DNA from: Ligilactobacillus faecis
Lineage (GTDB): Bacteria; Bacillota; Bacilli; Lactobacillales; Lactobacillaceae
Direction of reading: 5' to 3'
DNA: 64,000 bases
Assembly (NCBI RefSeq): GCF_029889745.1
Contig: NZ_CP123639.1
Location: 1,276,501-1,340,500, forward strand
The position numbers and the translations under genes were made by a program. The notes below the pieces were generated by a model, which was not told where the DNA came from, searched no databases, and worked only from the letters and a program-made list of their open reading frames with translations. Below, in pieces: positions 16,108-25,545 of the stretch (position 1 is its first letter; each line of letters starts with the position of its first letter).

Positions 16108-17685
16108 TTATTCTAAAATATAACCATCAGCCAGCTCGTTAAAACTTTGGATCTGGGCTTTTTCCCATTCTTCGTCTTTTTTCAGCTCTTTTGCCATGAT
16201 GTGTGCGACTTTTGGCGCCATCTCTTTAGCAACACGAGCATCTAAGAAGAGAGCTCTGATCCGTCTAGCTAAGACATCGTCTAATGTTTGCGCCATTTCA
16301 GCACGCACGGCCCAGACAACTTGAGCGCCGGTGAATTCATACTTTGGATGGAGTCGTCCAGCGAGGCTTGGATCGTTTTGTTGAAGTTCTAAGATCTGTT
16401 CTTGATCACTGCCATAAACGTACATCCAATCTTTGCGCTCGGCTTCAGTCGTTTGCTTAGCACCATGGATCGGTAATGTTTTTGTCTGACAAGGTCTTTC
16501 AGGAAGATCAGCAACTTTTATCGCAAGATCGACTGTTTCTTCTGCCATTTGGCGGTAAGTCGTCCATTTTCCACCTGTGATCGTGATCAGACCTGACTCA
16601 GAGCTAAAGAGTTTGTGGCTTCGGGAGATCTCTTTTGTTTTATCGCCATCACCTTCTTTAGGTGCAGCTAACGGACGTAACCCAGCATAGGCCGTCAAGA
16701 CATCTTTTCTTGTCGGTTTTCGAGTCAAATATTTACCAGCCGTCTCTAAGATAAAGTCGATCTCTTCTTCTAATGGACGCGGTTCGAGCACAAACTCAGT
16801 CAAAGGAGTATCGGTCGTGCCTAAGATGACTTTGTTATGCCAAGGTACACAAAACAACACGCGTCCGTCAGACGTTTTAGGGATCATGATCGCATCTGTT
16901 CCGCCTAAGAAAGATCCATCAACGATCAAGTGGACTCCTTGTGAAGGACGAACAGAAGGTTTATGTTCTTTGACATCCATCGTTAAGATCTGATCGACAA
17001 AGATCCCGGTAGCATTGATGATCGCTTTTCCATAAAGATCAAAAGTCTCACTAGATAGTTCATCTTGAACTGTGACACCATTTACTTTAGCAAATTTTTT
17101 ATGCAACTTAGTCACTTTAGCGTAGTTGAGCACTAGAGCTCCGTATTCAGTTGCAGTTTGCATCAAGTTGATCGCTAATCGTGAATCGTCGAATTGACCG
17201 TCGTAGTACATGACACCCCCGATGAGCTTATCTTGTTTGATCTGGGGGATCGCTTGGATGACTTGAGCTTTAGAATAGCTTTTTGAGTGGCCGATATTTA
17301 ATTTTCCAGCTAAAGCGTCGTAAACTTTCATCCCGATGCCATAAAATGGTTGGTCAAAGAGGCGGTAGTTAGCGATGATGAATTTTTGTTCTTTGACAAG
17401 GTGCGGGGCGTTTTGGGCCAGACGTCCGCGTTCATGTAAGGCCTCACGAACTAAACGAATATCGCCTTGAGCTAGGTAACGAACGCCACCGTGGACGAGC
17501 TTAGTCGAACGACTCGAAGTTGATTTAGCAAAATCGTTTTGTTCGACTAATACTGTTTTATAACCCCGAGAAGCTGCGTCGACAGCTACACCTAAGCCAG
17601 TTGCACCGCCACCGATAACGATCACATCAAAGTCGTTAGGGTGTGCTTTCAGTTTTTGGATGGTCTCTTTTCGTGAATTTAGCAA
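16108..17685 (-). CDS. glpD: Glycerol-3-phosphate dehydrogenase/oxidase, FAD-dependent
   Basis: 525 residues. It oxidises glycerol-3-phosphate to dihydroxyacetone phosphate at the membrane face, the step after GlpK. The FAD-binding motif VIVIGGGATGLGVAVDAASRGYKTVLVEQ is at residues ~20-48; SRSTKLVHGGVRYL and the C-terminal ITGGKWTTYRQMAE are diagnostic. It is shorter than the ~600-residue GlpO oxidases of many lactic acid bacteria and seems to lack their internal insertion, so whether oxygen or another acceptor is used is open. A TTG start (17685) is chosen because AGGAGGG lies six bases upstream. It is 17 bp downstream of glpK in the same operon, and IS1182 copy 1 follows directly. Confidence 0.94.
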   Translation of the reverse strand: MLNSRKETIQKLKAHPNDFDVIVIGGGATGLGVAVDAASRGYKTVLVEQNDFAKSTSSRSTKLVHGGVRYLAQGDIRLVREALHERGRLAQNAPHLVKEQKFIIANYRLFDQPFYGIGMKVYDALAGKLNIGHSKSYSKAQVIQAIPQIKQDKLIGGVMYYDGQFDDSRLAINLMQTATEYGALVLNYAKVTKLHKKFAKVNGVTVQDELSSETFDLYGKAIINATGIFVDQILTMDVKEHKPSVRPSQGVHLIVDGSFLGGTDAIMIPKTSDGRVLFCVPWHNKVILGTTDTPLTEFVLEPRPLEEEIDFILETAGKYLTRKPTRKDVLTAYAGLRPLAAPKEGDGDKTKEISRSHKLFSSESGLITITGGKWTTYRQMAEETVDLAIKVADLPERPCQTKTLPIHGAKQTTEAERKDWMYVYGSDQEQILELQQNDPSLAGRLHPKYEFTGAQVVWAVRAEMAQTLDDVLARRIRALFLDARVAKEMAPKVAHIMAKELKKDEEWEKAQIQSFNELADGYILE

Positions 17686-17702
17686 GTGTATCCCTCCTTA
17701 GT

Positions 17703-19214
<1,512 letters not shown>

Positions 19215-19231
19215 TTATTTTTAGAAAAATT

Positions 19232-19639
19232 TTAGTGTGCAAGTGGATCTTGGCTAGAAGGGGTGGTGCTGTTATTATTTTGGAGCTCATAGCGCTTTTG
19301 AGCTTCTGTTTTAGTCTGCGTGCCATTGACTGTATCTTTGAAACTGACTTCGACTAATTCGATAAAATCATCGACTGATCTGACTTCGGGATGAGTATTT
19401 AAAATAATACTGTAGACAAAAAAGAGGACTGGGACTAAAAGTAGTAGACCAAACACGATGAGCGCACCAGGTCCAAGGTGAGCGGAGTTAGCATAATTGG
19501 CATTAGTAACGGGATAATTGAAATTAGGTGTCTGACTAAAACGTTGTTGTTCTTCTGCCATCCGATCTAAGTAGAATTGCTGTTCGATCGGATCTTGGCT
19601 TTCCATAAATTTTTTGAGATAGAAATTAGAACGATCCAT
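19232..19639 (-). CDS. Small single-span membrane protein leading the glp operon
   Basis: 135 residues from ATG 19639 (GAGGTG upstream). The frame is open further back to 19708, but that stretch lies in the likely promoter, between the cre site and the ribosome site, so the shorter start is preferred. Residues ~1-45 are polar with a possible helix (MESQDPIEQQFYLDRMAEEQQRF); one strong membrane segment follows (GALIVFGLLLLVPVLFFVYSIIL, ~58-80); then ~55 polar residues ending in a Thr/Ser/Asn-rich tail. No family is recognised. As the first gene before glpK and glpD it is probably co-regulated with glycerol use and may be a membrane anchor or small regulator; this is inference. Confidence 0.65.
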   Translation of the reverse strand: MDRSNFYLKKFMESQDPIEQQFYLDRMAEEQQRFSQTPNFNYPVTNANYANSAHLGPGALIVFGLLLLVPVLFFVYSIILNTHPEVRSVDDFIELVEVSFKDTVNGTQTKTEAQKRYELQNNNSTTPSSQDPLAH

Positions 19640-19711
19640 TGCAAACACCTCACTTAGATATAGGTAAAATGTAAACAAAAATAGAACTAAAAAACTTGAT
19701 ATAATCAACGT

Positions 19712-19725
19712 TGTAAACGTTTTCT
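19712..19725 (-). promoter_or_regulatory. cre (CcpA) site of the orf-glpK-glpD operon
   Basis: TGTAAACGTTTTCT fits the cre consensus at all 14 positions. It lies ~73 bases upstream of the operon's first start codon, in the promoter zone, predicting catabolite repression of glycerol use. Confidence 0.85.
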
Positions 19726-19794
19726 ATAACTATTCTAACTAGTCTAAACGCTAAAAGTCAAGTTACCAAACTGCATAAAATCAGCTAAAAAAAT

Positions 19795-19822
19795 AGAACC
19801 AAAGCCTAAATACTTTGGTTCT
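19795..19822 (-). terminator. Terminator of the dha-glpF operon
   Basis: 10-bp stem AGAACCAAAG / CTTTGGTTCT; on the minus strand it is followed by a T-run (CTATTTTTTTAG). It sits just past the glpF stop. Confidence 0.85.
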
Positions 19823-19836
19823 ACCACGAACTTGTC

Positions 19837-20544
19837 TTAGCCTTGCAAAAAAACATGCAAGAAACTTGCTAAGATCCCGCCGCAAAGTGGACCTAGAAGT
19901 GGGACCCAAGCATAATTCCAATGGGCGTCAGCTTTATGAGGGACTGGTAAAATGCTGTAAGCTAGGCGTGGCATGAGATCACGCGCCGGATTTAAAGCAA
20001 AACCAGTCGTTCCCCCAAGTGTTTGCCCAATGACCATGATCAAAAGCCCAACGATCAGTGGTTTTAGACCTTGAGTGAAATCACCGAGGTTTAATAAGAT
20101 CAAGATAAAGAAAAAGGTCGCCAAACATTCGCTCAAAAAGTTAAAGATCGGGCGGTCTAACGCGGGACCAGTCGCAAAGATCCCCACACTATTGCCTTCT
20201 TTGTTTGAAGTTGCTTGAAATTGAGGATAATAATATAAAATGATCAGCGAAGCTCCGACAAAAGCCCCCAAAGCTTGTCCAAGCAAATAAGGTAAAACTT
20301 CGCTCCAAGAAAAAAGTCCTGCACTGGCAAAGCCTAGTGTCACTGCTGGATTCAAGTGACCTTGTGAACCTAATTCACCGGCTAGATAGACGCCAAAAGT
20401 AACTGCCATGCCCCAGGCTAACGTGATAAACATCCAATTTTGTCCGCGGGCATAGTTATCTTTCAAATTGACTCCAGCACCACACCCAACGCCAAATAAG
20501 ATCAAAACTAGTGTGCCAAAAAATTCACCTAAAAATCCAGTCAT
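19837..20544 (-). CDS. glpF: Glycerol uptake facilitator (aquaglyceroporin)
   Basis: 235 residues from ATG 20544, nine bases after GGAGG; an earlier TTG at 20553 would overlap dhaM but has no room for a ribosome site. MIP-family channel with six membrane spans and both NPA boxes: GHLNPAVTLGF and ALNPARDLMPRL (the Asp after NPAR is typical of glycerol-conducting members). It admits glycerol (and perhaps dihydroxyacetone) by facilitated diffusion. It is the last gene of dhaK-dhaL-dhaM-glpF, five bases after dhaM, which ties glycerol entry to the dihydroxyacetone kinase branch as well as to GlpK. Confidence 0.93.
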   Translation of the reverse strand: MTGFLGEFFGTLVLILFGVGCGAGVNLKDNYARGQNWMFITLAWGMAVTFGVYLAGELGSQGHLNPAVTLGFASAGLFSWSEVLPYLLGQALGAFVGASLIILYYYPQFQATSNKEGNSVGIFATGPALDRPIFNFLSECLATFFFILILLNLGDFTQGLKPLIVGLLIMVIGQTLGGTTGFALNPARDLMPRLAYSILPVPHKADAHWNYAWVPLLGPLCGGILASFLHVFLQG

Positions 20545-20549
20545 CAAGA

Positions 20550-20924
20550 TCAACCTCCTTTGATCTTTAAAGGTCGCAGTTGTTCTACTACTTTAGCTAA
20601 ACTTACACCGGCTTGTAAAAGAGAGGCAGCTGTATAGGCGCCTTCGATCAAAGCAACATCATAGAGGTGGACAGGTTTTTCACTAAATTCGCTAGCCAGT
20701 TCTAAATTCATTTTTGCGCTTCCTAGATCATAAAAAGCTAAGATCTCAGAAGCTGAATTTTCCTCGAGTGCCAAACTGATCTTTTCTAAGCTCGTCCCGA
20801 TCTCATCATCGTCTGTGCCGCCCGCATAAGTCAAAGGAACATCTGGGGCAACTTGGGCTAGGAGGCGGGTGAGACCTTGGGCGATCTGGCTGACATGTGA
20901 AACGATCAAGATTCCATAACTCAT
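20550..20924 (-). CDS. dhaM: Dihydroxyacetone kinase phosphotransfer subunit DhaM (PTS EIIA-like)
   Basis: 124 residues, the single EIIA-Man-like domain form found in Gram-positive bacteria. The N-terminus YGILIVSHVSQIAQG carries the phospho-accepting His (H9); YAGGTDDDEIGTS and AFYDLGSAKMNLE are conserved. It receives phosphate from HPr and passes it to the ADP bound in DhaL. The start overlaps the end of dhaL by 4 bases, with GGAGGG upstream. Confidence 0.95.
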   Translation of the reverse strand: MSYGILIVSHVSQIAQGLTRLLAQVAPDVPLTYAGGTDDDEIGTSLEKISLALEENSASEILAFYDLGSAKMNLELASEFSEKPVHLYDVALIEGAYTAASLLQAGVSLAKVVEQLRPLKIKGG

Positions 20925-21502
20925 AAACGTCCCTCCGCTTCTAAAAGAGCCTCAAATAAGTAACCACTTGAAACGGCCCCGGGGTCCAAATGGCCGATCG
21001 AACGTTCACCTAAATACGAAGCCCGTCCTTTTTTAGCTTCGAGGTCTTTAGTCGCTAAAACAGCTTGTTCGATCTGTTGTGAAGTGAGCTCTGGAAATTT
21101 AGTGACGACGACTTCCCAGACATCGACCAGCGTTTTATCACCTAGTTTAGCGCCGCCACGTTTTTTGATCCCTAAAACAGCAGCCTGTAAAAGTTCAACT
21201 AAGTCGGTCGTTTGCTGGCTTGTCTTGGCCATTTCTAAAAAGGCCGTACCATAAAGCGGACCGGCAGCACCGCCAACTTTGCTGATCAAAGACATCGCGA
21301 TCAGTTTGAGACTGGCTGTCAGCTCTGTTGGATGTTTTGTTTGCAAAGCTTCGGTGACTGCGACCATTCCGCGGGCCATATTATTTCCGTGATCACCATC
21401 GCCGATCGGTGTATCGAGTTCACTCAAATAAGATTTGTTTGCGCTTACCTTTTGTGCGAAAAGTTCCATCCAATTATTTAAAGTTTCTACTGTTAGTTCC
21501 AT
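20921..21502 (-). CDS. dhaL: Dihydroxyacetone kinase ADP-binding subunit DhaL
   Basis: 193 residues. The nucleotide-binding signature TPIGDGDHGNNMARG (~31-45) coordinates Mg-ADP; GGAAGPLYGTAFLEM and the C-terminal GERSIGHLDPGAVS complete the family pattern. In the PTS-type enzyme DhaL keeps ADP as a cofactor, is rephosphorylated by DhaM and phosphorylates dihydroxyacetone held by DhaK. It is 28 bp after dhaK and overlaps dhaM by 4 bases. Confidence 0.95.
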   Translation of the reverse strand: MELTVETLNNWMELFAQKVSANKSYLSELDTPIGDGDHGNNMARGMVAVTEALQTKHPTELTASLKLIAMSLISKVGGAAGPLYGTAFLEMAKTSQQTTDLVELLQAAVLGIKKRGGAKLGDKTLVDVWEVVVTKFPELTSQQIEQAVLATKDLEAKKGRASYLGERSIGHLDPGAVSSGYLFEALLEAEGRL

Positions 21503-21530
21503 TTATCTGACCTACCTTATATCAAAATTT

Positions 21531-22526
21531 TTACCATGCGATCGTAGCGACAGGATAATTGAGATAGTCGAGCCATTTAGCATCGTCAAGCTCAAGTAAA
21601 GTCAAAGAGATCCCTGCCATCTCAAGGGAAGTCATGTAATTTCCTACTTTACAAAAGACCGGTGTGATCTGTTTTTCTTTGAGCCATAAAAAGGCGTCGT
21701 GGCTAACGATGTATTGTTCCATCAACGGTGTAGCGCCCATGCCGTTGATCAAAAGGGCATATTTTTTAGTTGGTGTTAAAACCAAAGCTTCATCGAGTTT
21801 ACCAAGCATTTCGGCGACAAGCTCTTTAGCTGGACGCAATTTTTCACGCCGATAACCTGGTTCACTGTGGATCCCAACACCGTATTCGATCTCATCTTCG
21901 GCGAGGACAAAGCCTGGTTTGCCAACTTCAGGGACTGTTGCAGCACTCAAAGCAACACCGATCGTCTTTAATTTTGGTAAGATCGCTTGGGCCAGTTGTT
22001 CAAGCTCAGTCAAGCTTGCCCCTTTAGCAGCGGCTGCTCCTAAGAGTTTGTGCATGAGAACTGTACCAGCAACGCCACGGCGTCCTTGGGTATACAAACT
22101 GTTTTCGACTGCGATATCATCATCGACGATCACAAAGCGCACATCGATCCCATCCAATTCGGCCAGGTCTTTAGCCATCTCAAAGTTCATCACGTCGCCA
22201 GAATAGTTTTTGATGATCAAAAAGACACCATGACCAGTATCACTGGCTTTGATCGCTTCGTAGATCTGATCGGGTGTTGGTGAGGTGAAAACTTGACCGC
22301 AAACCGCGGCACTCAGCATTCCTGGACCTACGAAACCAGCATGGGCTGGTTCATGCCCGCTTCCACCTCCACTGACAAGGCCAACTTGACCTTGCATCGA
22401 AGCTTTATCGTGGCGGATGACTGCCGTTGTTTCTGGGAGTTGCTCTAAATACTCAGGATAAGCTAACACAAGACCTGCGACCATTTCAGAAACGACTTGA
22501 CTTGGTTCATTGATGATCTTTTTCAT
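21531..22526 (-). CDS. dhaK: Dihydroxyacetone kinase substrate-binding subunit DhaK
   Basis: 331 residues from ATG 22526 (MKKIINEPSQVV), preceded by GGAGGG; an upstream extension to 22589 would run through the promoter. Family features: SGGGSGHEPAHAGFVGPGML, the catalytic-Asp region KNYSGDVMNFEMA and the His that binds dihydroxyacetone covalently in VGIHSEPG, so it should be an active kinase subunit rather than the non-catalytic co-activator DhaQ. First gene of dhaKLM-glpF, immediately downstream of a cre site and a DhaS-type operator, with the regulator dhaS just upstream on the same strand. Confidence 0.95.
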   Translation of the reverse strand: MKKIINEPSQVVSEMVAGLVLAYPEYLEQLPETTAVIRHDKASMQGQVGLVSGGGSGHEPAHAGFVGPGMLSAAVCGQVFTSPTPDQIYEAIKASDTGHGVFLIIKNYSGDVMNFEMAKDLAELDGIDVRFVIVDDDIAVENSLYTQGRRGVAGTVLMHKLLGAAAAKGASLTELEQLAQAILPKLKTIGVALSAATVPEVGKPGFVLAEDEIEYGVGIHSEPGYRREKLRPAKELVAEMLGKLDEALVLTPTKKYALLINGMGATPLMEQYIVSHDAFLWLKEKQITPVFCKVGNYMTSLEMAGISLTLLELDDAKWLDYLNYPVATIAW

Positions 22527-22574
22527 GATAAATTTCCCTCCATTCAATTTATCTGATCTATCATTATTATATAG

Positions 22575-22588
22575 TGTAAGCGCAAACA
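22575..22588 (-). promoter_or_regulatory. cre (CcpA) site in the dhaK promoter
   Basis: TGTAAGCGCAAACA matches the cre consensus at 13 of 14 positions. A TATAAT-like box follows within a few bases on the minus strand, so CcpA binding would block the dhaK promoter. Confidence 0.75.
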
Positions 22589-22595
22589 TAATAAT

Positions 22596-22617
22596 GGACA
22601 GATCGCAATTTTTGTCC
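22596..22617. promoter_or_regulatory. DhaS-type operator upstream of dhaK
   Basis: A 22-bp site with half-sites GGACAGAT and TTTTGTCC separated by six bases. The published Lactococcus lactis DhaS operator, as I recall it, has half-sites GGACACAT and ATTTGTCC with the same six-base spacer. It lies between dhaS and dhaK, just upstream of the cre site, where an activator would sit. Confidence 0.75.
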
Positions 22618-22625
22618 GGTACGAC

Positions 22626-23150
22626 TTAGGTCCGTAAGGCAAATTCAAGTGCATTGATGACTTTTTGGGCTAACTCATCGTATTCTTTAGCTGATGGTGA
22701 AAATAAAACATTGGTCATCGTATAAGTCAGACCTAAACTATACGTCTCGATAAGATCATAGGCTTTTGCTTCTTTAACAAAGCCTTTTTGCTTCAAGACA
22801 TGTAAGAGCAAGACTTGGAAATGCCAAGCAAGTTCTTTGACGACATCGACTTCTGTTTGACTTTGTAAGATGCTTCGATAAAAATTAGCGTTTTCTTGGA
22901 TGTCAAAAAAGACGAGTGTGATGATCTCTTGCCACGGTAGATAATCAAGATTATTTTCGATATCATCTTGCATCATCGTCTTGAGCGTCCAAGTCAGTAA
23001 GTCATATTTGTCTTCAAAATGATCGTAAAAACTTTGGCGTCGCATTTGAGCTTGGTGCATGAGTTGTGCCACACTGACATGTTCGAAGCCTTTTTGTTCG
23101 ACTTGCTGTTTAAAGATCTGGGCGATCTTTTGCTTTGTCTGTTTTGACAT
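22626..23150 (-). CDS. dhaS: TetR-family regulator of the dha operon (DhaS-like)
   Basis: 174 residues. The N-terminal TetR helix-turn-helix reads KQKIAQIFKQQVEQKGFEHVSVAQLMHQAQMRRQSFYDHFEDKYDLLTW (~5-55). The C-terminal half resembles the DhaS ligand/partner domain. It is directly upstream of dhaK, and a site matching the L. lactis DhaS operator lies between them, so activation of dhaKLM-glpF is the likely role. In L. lactis DhaS needs the co-activator DhaQ, a DhaK paralogue; no dhaQ is present in this window, so the signal may come from DhaK itself or from a gene elsewhere. Confidence 0.88.
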   Translation of the reverse strand: MSKQTKQKIAQIFKQQVEQKGFEHVSVAQLMHQAQMRRQSFYDHFEDKYDLLTWTLKTMMQDDIENNLDYLPWQEIITLVFFDIQENANFYRSILQSQTEVDVVKELAWHFQVLLLHVLKQKGFVKEAKAYDLIETYSLGLTYTMTNVLFSPSAKEYDELAQKVINALEFALRT

Positions 23151-23329
23151 AGTGGTTCCTTTCTAGCCCTAAGTTAACTTTATTTTACTTGAGTCTATTG
23201 GCCTTGTCATTTGATAAGAAAGGTTAAATTTAAATAAAACCATTTCTTATTTTAATTAAAAAATATATTTAAAAATTAAATATCAAATAGTATAATATTA
23301 GTTATTTTAAAGGGTAAGGGGATGAGCAG

Positions 23330-24700
23330 ATGTTTAGTAAAATTGGAGAATTGATCTTTGAAAATGAAGCTGTTTCCAAGACTTCAGATTTTAAAATGGG
23401 GCTTGAAGTTGAGATGCATCGTGTCGATGGGACTGGAAATTTGAGTGAAGAACCATATCCAGCTGCAATCGGAGATCAAAAGATCAATCCGTGGATCACC
23501 AATGATTTTTTAGAGACGATGTCAGAAGTCGTGACTCCAGCAGCTAGTAACGCTTTAGATGCGATGCACTACCTTTATAGCATCAATACGGCTTTGCGGA
23601 CTGCACTGTCACCAGGGGAATTTTTATGGCCGTTATCGATGCCACCTAAGCTTACACCTGAACGGATCAAGATCGCTCAAGCAGGACCTGAAAAAGAGCG
23701 CTATTTCAAAGAATGGCTCAAACATCATCGCGTAGCTGAAGGTGCCCCTTGTGGCGCGCATATCAACTTGAGTATCGATGAACGTCTGATCACAATGGTC
23801 TATCAAAAGATGCCTGAAAGATTTGCTGATGAGAAAGCTGTCAGGAATTACTTATATACGATCGTTGCTCAAGGCTTTGTGCGTTATCGCTGGTTATTGA
23901 CCTATCTTTTTGGCGCAAGTCCGATCGCAGAAGGCAATTATTTTGAGGCTGGTAAAGAATTGAAACGTCCAGTCAGAAGTTTGCGTCAAAGTCGAGAATA
24001 TGGCTTTGGGTCTAAGTTTACGCCTGATTATACTGATCTGGAGCATTATGTGCAGGTGATCGAGCGCGCTGTCGCCAAAAAAGAGATCTATACTGCTGCA
24101 CAATTCCACGGACCTGTGCGCTTTAAAGGTGCAACTGAGCTCAAGCAACTCCAAAAAGAGGGGATCGCATACTTAGAGTTGCGCATGCTCGATCTTGATC
24201 CGACCAGTTATGTTGGGATCAGAACTGGGACGTTACGTTTTATTCGTTTACTTGCAAGTTACTTTATCATGAGTCCTGCGTTAAATAAAAATGAAGTTTT
24301 TGATGCTTTAGAAGTGGCAGAAAGGCGTAATGAGCTTGTCGCTTTAGAGGATCCAACCAAACCTAGTCAATTAGCTGAGGCTGCCACAGCTTTGATCGAA
24401 CATTTGAAAGTTTACATCGACTTGATCCAAGCTGGGCCAGAATATCAAGAGTTGATCGAAGATATGGAGTATCGCGTCAAGATCCCGATGAACACACCTA
24501 GTGCCCGCCTAGTCCGCAACATTAAAGATGGTTCTTTAACTGAATATGCTTTAAAACGAGCTAAAGGTTATCAAAAGTCAGCTCTCTTAGCGTTGCATCC
24601 ATTCCGTGATTTTGAAGATCATGCTAAACTGTCCGCAAATGAGCTCAAAGCCAAACTCTTTCGTGGTAGTTGGGAACCACAACATAGAGAAGAGATTTGA
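23330..24700 (+). CDS. gshA: Glutamate-cysteine ligase
   Basis: 456 residues. It joins glutamate and cysteine to gamma-glutamylcysteine using ATP. Family marks: KMGLEVEMHRVD at the N-terminus (Glu/Mg binding), TNDFLETMSEVVTP, the GAPCGAHINLSI segment, FGSKFTPDYTDLEHYV and the YLELRMLDLDPTSYVGI signature near residue 285. The length matches a stand-alone GshA; the ATP-grasp (GshB) half of the fused GshAB of some Gram-positives is absent and no gshB follows, so gamma-glutamylcysteine may be the end product here. AT-rich promoter with TATAAT ~40 bases upstream. Divergent from dhaS. Confidence 0.93.
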   Translation: MFSKIGELIFENEAVSKTSDFKMGLEVEMHRVDGTGNLSEEPYPAAIGDQKINPWITNDFLETMSEVVTPAASNALDAMHYLYSINTALRTALSPGEFLWPLSMPPKLTPERIKIAQAGPEKERYFKEWLKHHRVAEGAPCGAHINLSIDERLITMVYQKMPERFADEKAVRNYLYTIVAQGFVRYRWLLTYLFGASPIAEGNYFEAGKELKRPVRSLRQSREYGFGSKFTPDYTDLEHYVQVIERAVAKKEIYTAAQFHGPVRFKGATELKQLQKEGIAYLELRMLDLDPTSYVGIRTGTLRFIRLLASYFIMSPALNKNEVFDALEVAERRNELVALEDPTKPSQLAEAATALIEHLKVYIDLIQAGPEYQELIEDMEYRVKIPMNTPSARLVRNIKDGSLTEYALKRAKGYQKSALLALHPFRDFEDHAKLSANELKAKLFRGSWEPQHREEI

Positions 24701-24754
24701 GATGCTTTTTTGGTCGTGCCCAATGTATAATTGAGAAAAATAGTAGGTAAAAAC

Positions 24755-25255
24755 ATGTATTGGATCTTATTTAGCGCACTACTCTTGCGTTTAGCTTTTA
24801 AGTATTTTCACAAGACAGATAACTGGCTAGTTCTTCGCTCGTTAGGATTATTGGCAGGGATGCTCATCGTAAACATATTATGCAGTAGTCTTTTGTTATT
24901 AGGTATTTTATGGATCGATCAACATTCACAACTTTTAGAAAAGAGTTCGAGCTTCAGCATTTTAGCTTTTGTGACGTTTATTACAGGGATCATTTTATAT
25001 TATGCTTTAGCGCTTTTTCAGCGGCGCTTTCGCTACTCGAAAAGTATTTTGACGCTGATCGAATACTATATCCAATGGATCCTAGTCTTTGTCACGTTGT
25101 ATCAGGTGATCTTTGAGGATCAATTCAAAAATGTCGCTCAAATAAAGAAGCTTTCACTATTAGCCCCGACCGATCTGATCGTGGGGCTGTTTCCAGCTCT
25201 GATCTCTAGTTGGATCGCGATCGTTTTATATAAGCTCACGCAAAATGAATTATAA
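24755..25255 (+). CDS. Integral membrane protein of unknown function
   Basis: 166 residues from ATG 24755. The open frame begins at TTG 24731, but a TATAAT box sits at ~24725-24730, so that start would fall at the transcription start. Four to five membrane segments: ~2-20, ~28-52, ~68-90, ~103-122 and ~140-160. Charged loops are short. No family is recognised. It follows gshA by 54 bases with its own putative promoter. The 290 bases after it show no gene. Confidence 0.6.
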   Translation: MYWILFSALLLRLAFKYFHKTDNWLVLRSLGLLAGMLIVNILCSSLLLLGILWIDQHSQLLEKSSSFSILAFVTFITGIILYYALALFQRRFRYSKSILTLIEYYIQWILVFVTLYQVIFEDQFKNVAQIKKLSLLAPTDLIVGLFPALISSWIAIVLYKLTQNEL

Positions 25256-25545
25256 AAGCGGTTATAAGTAACTTCTGATGACCTTTGGTGAGTTTAAGTG
25301 GTCCTGGACCCAAAAGTATTTTGGGCGATCAGTTTTTGTAGACAGCTAGTCTCGTGAAAATAAGATTTTAAAACAAGTTAAAGCGTAGTATAAAGCTTAT
25401 TTTGTACAACAGATTTAGCAAAAGAAAATCTTGTAAATTTTAGCTGAAGTTATTTTGGGTGAGTGCCTCTTGTATCAAGCACTTAGCTAAAGTAGCTGAA
25501 CTCAGATGCAAGTAAGCTTCAATGGAATTAGAAAGGAAGTAAAAA

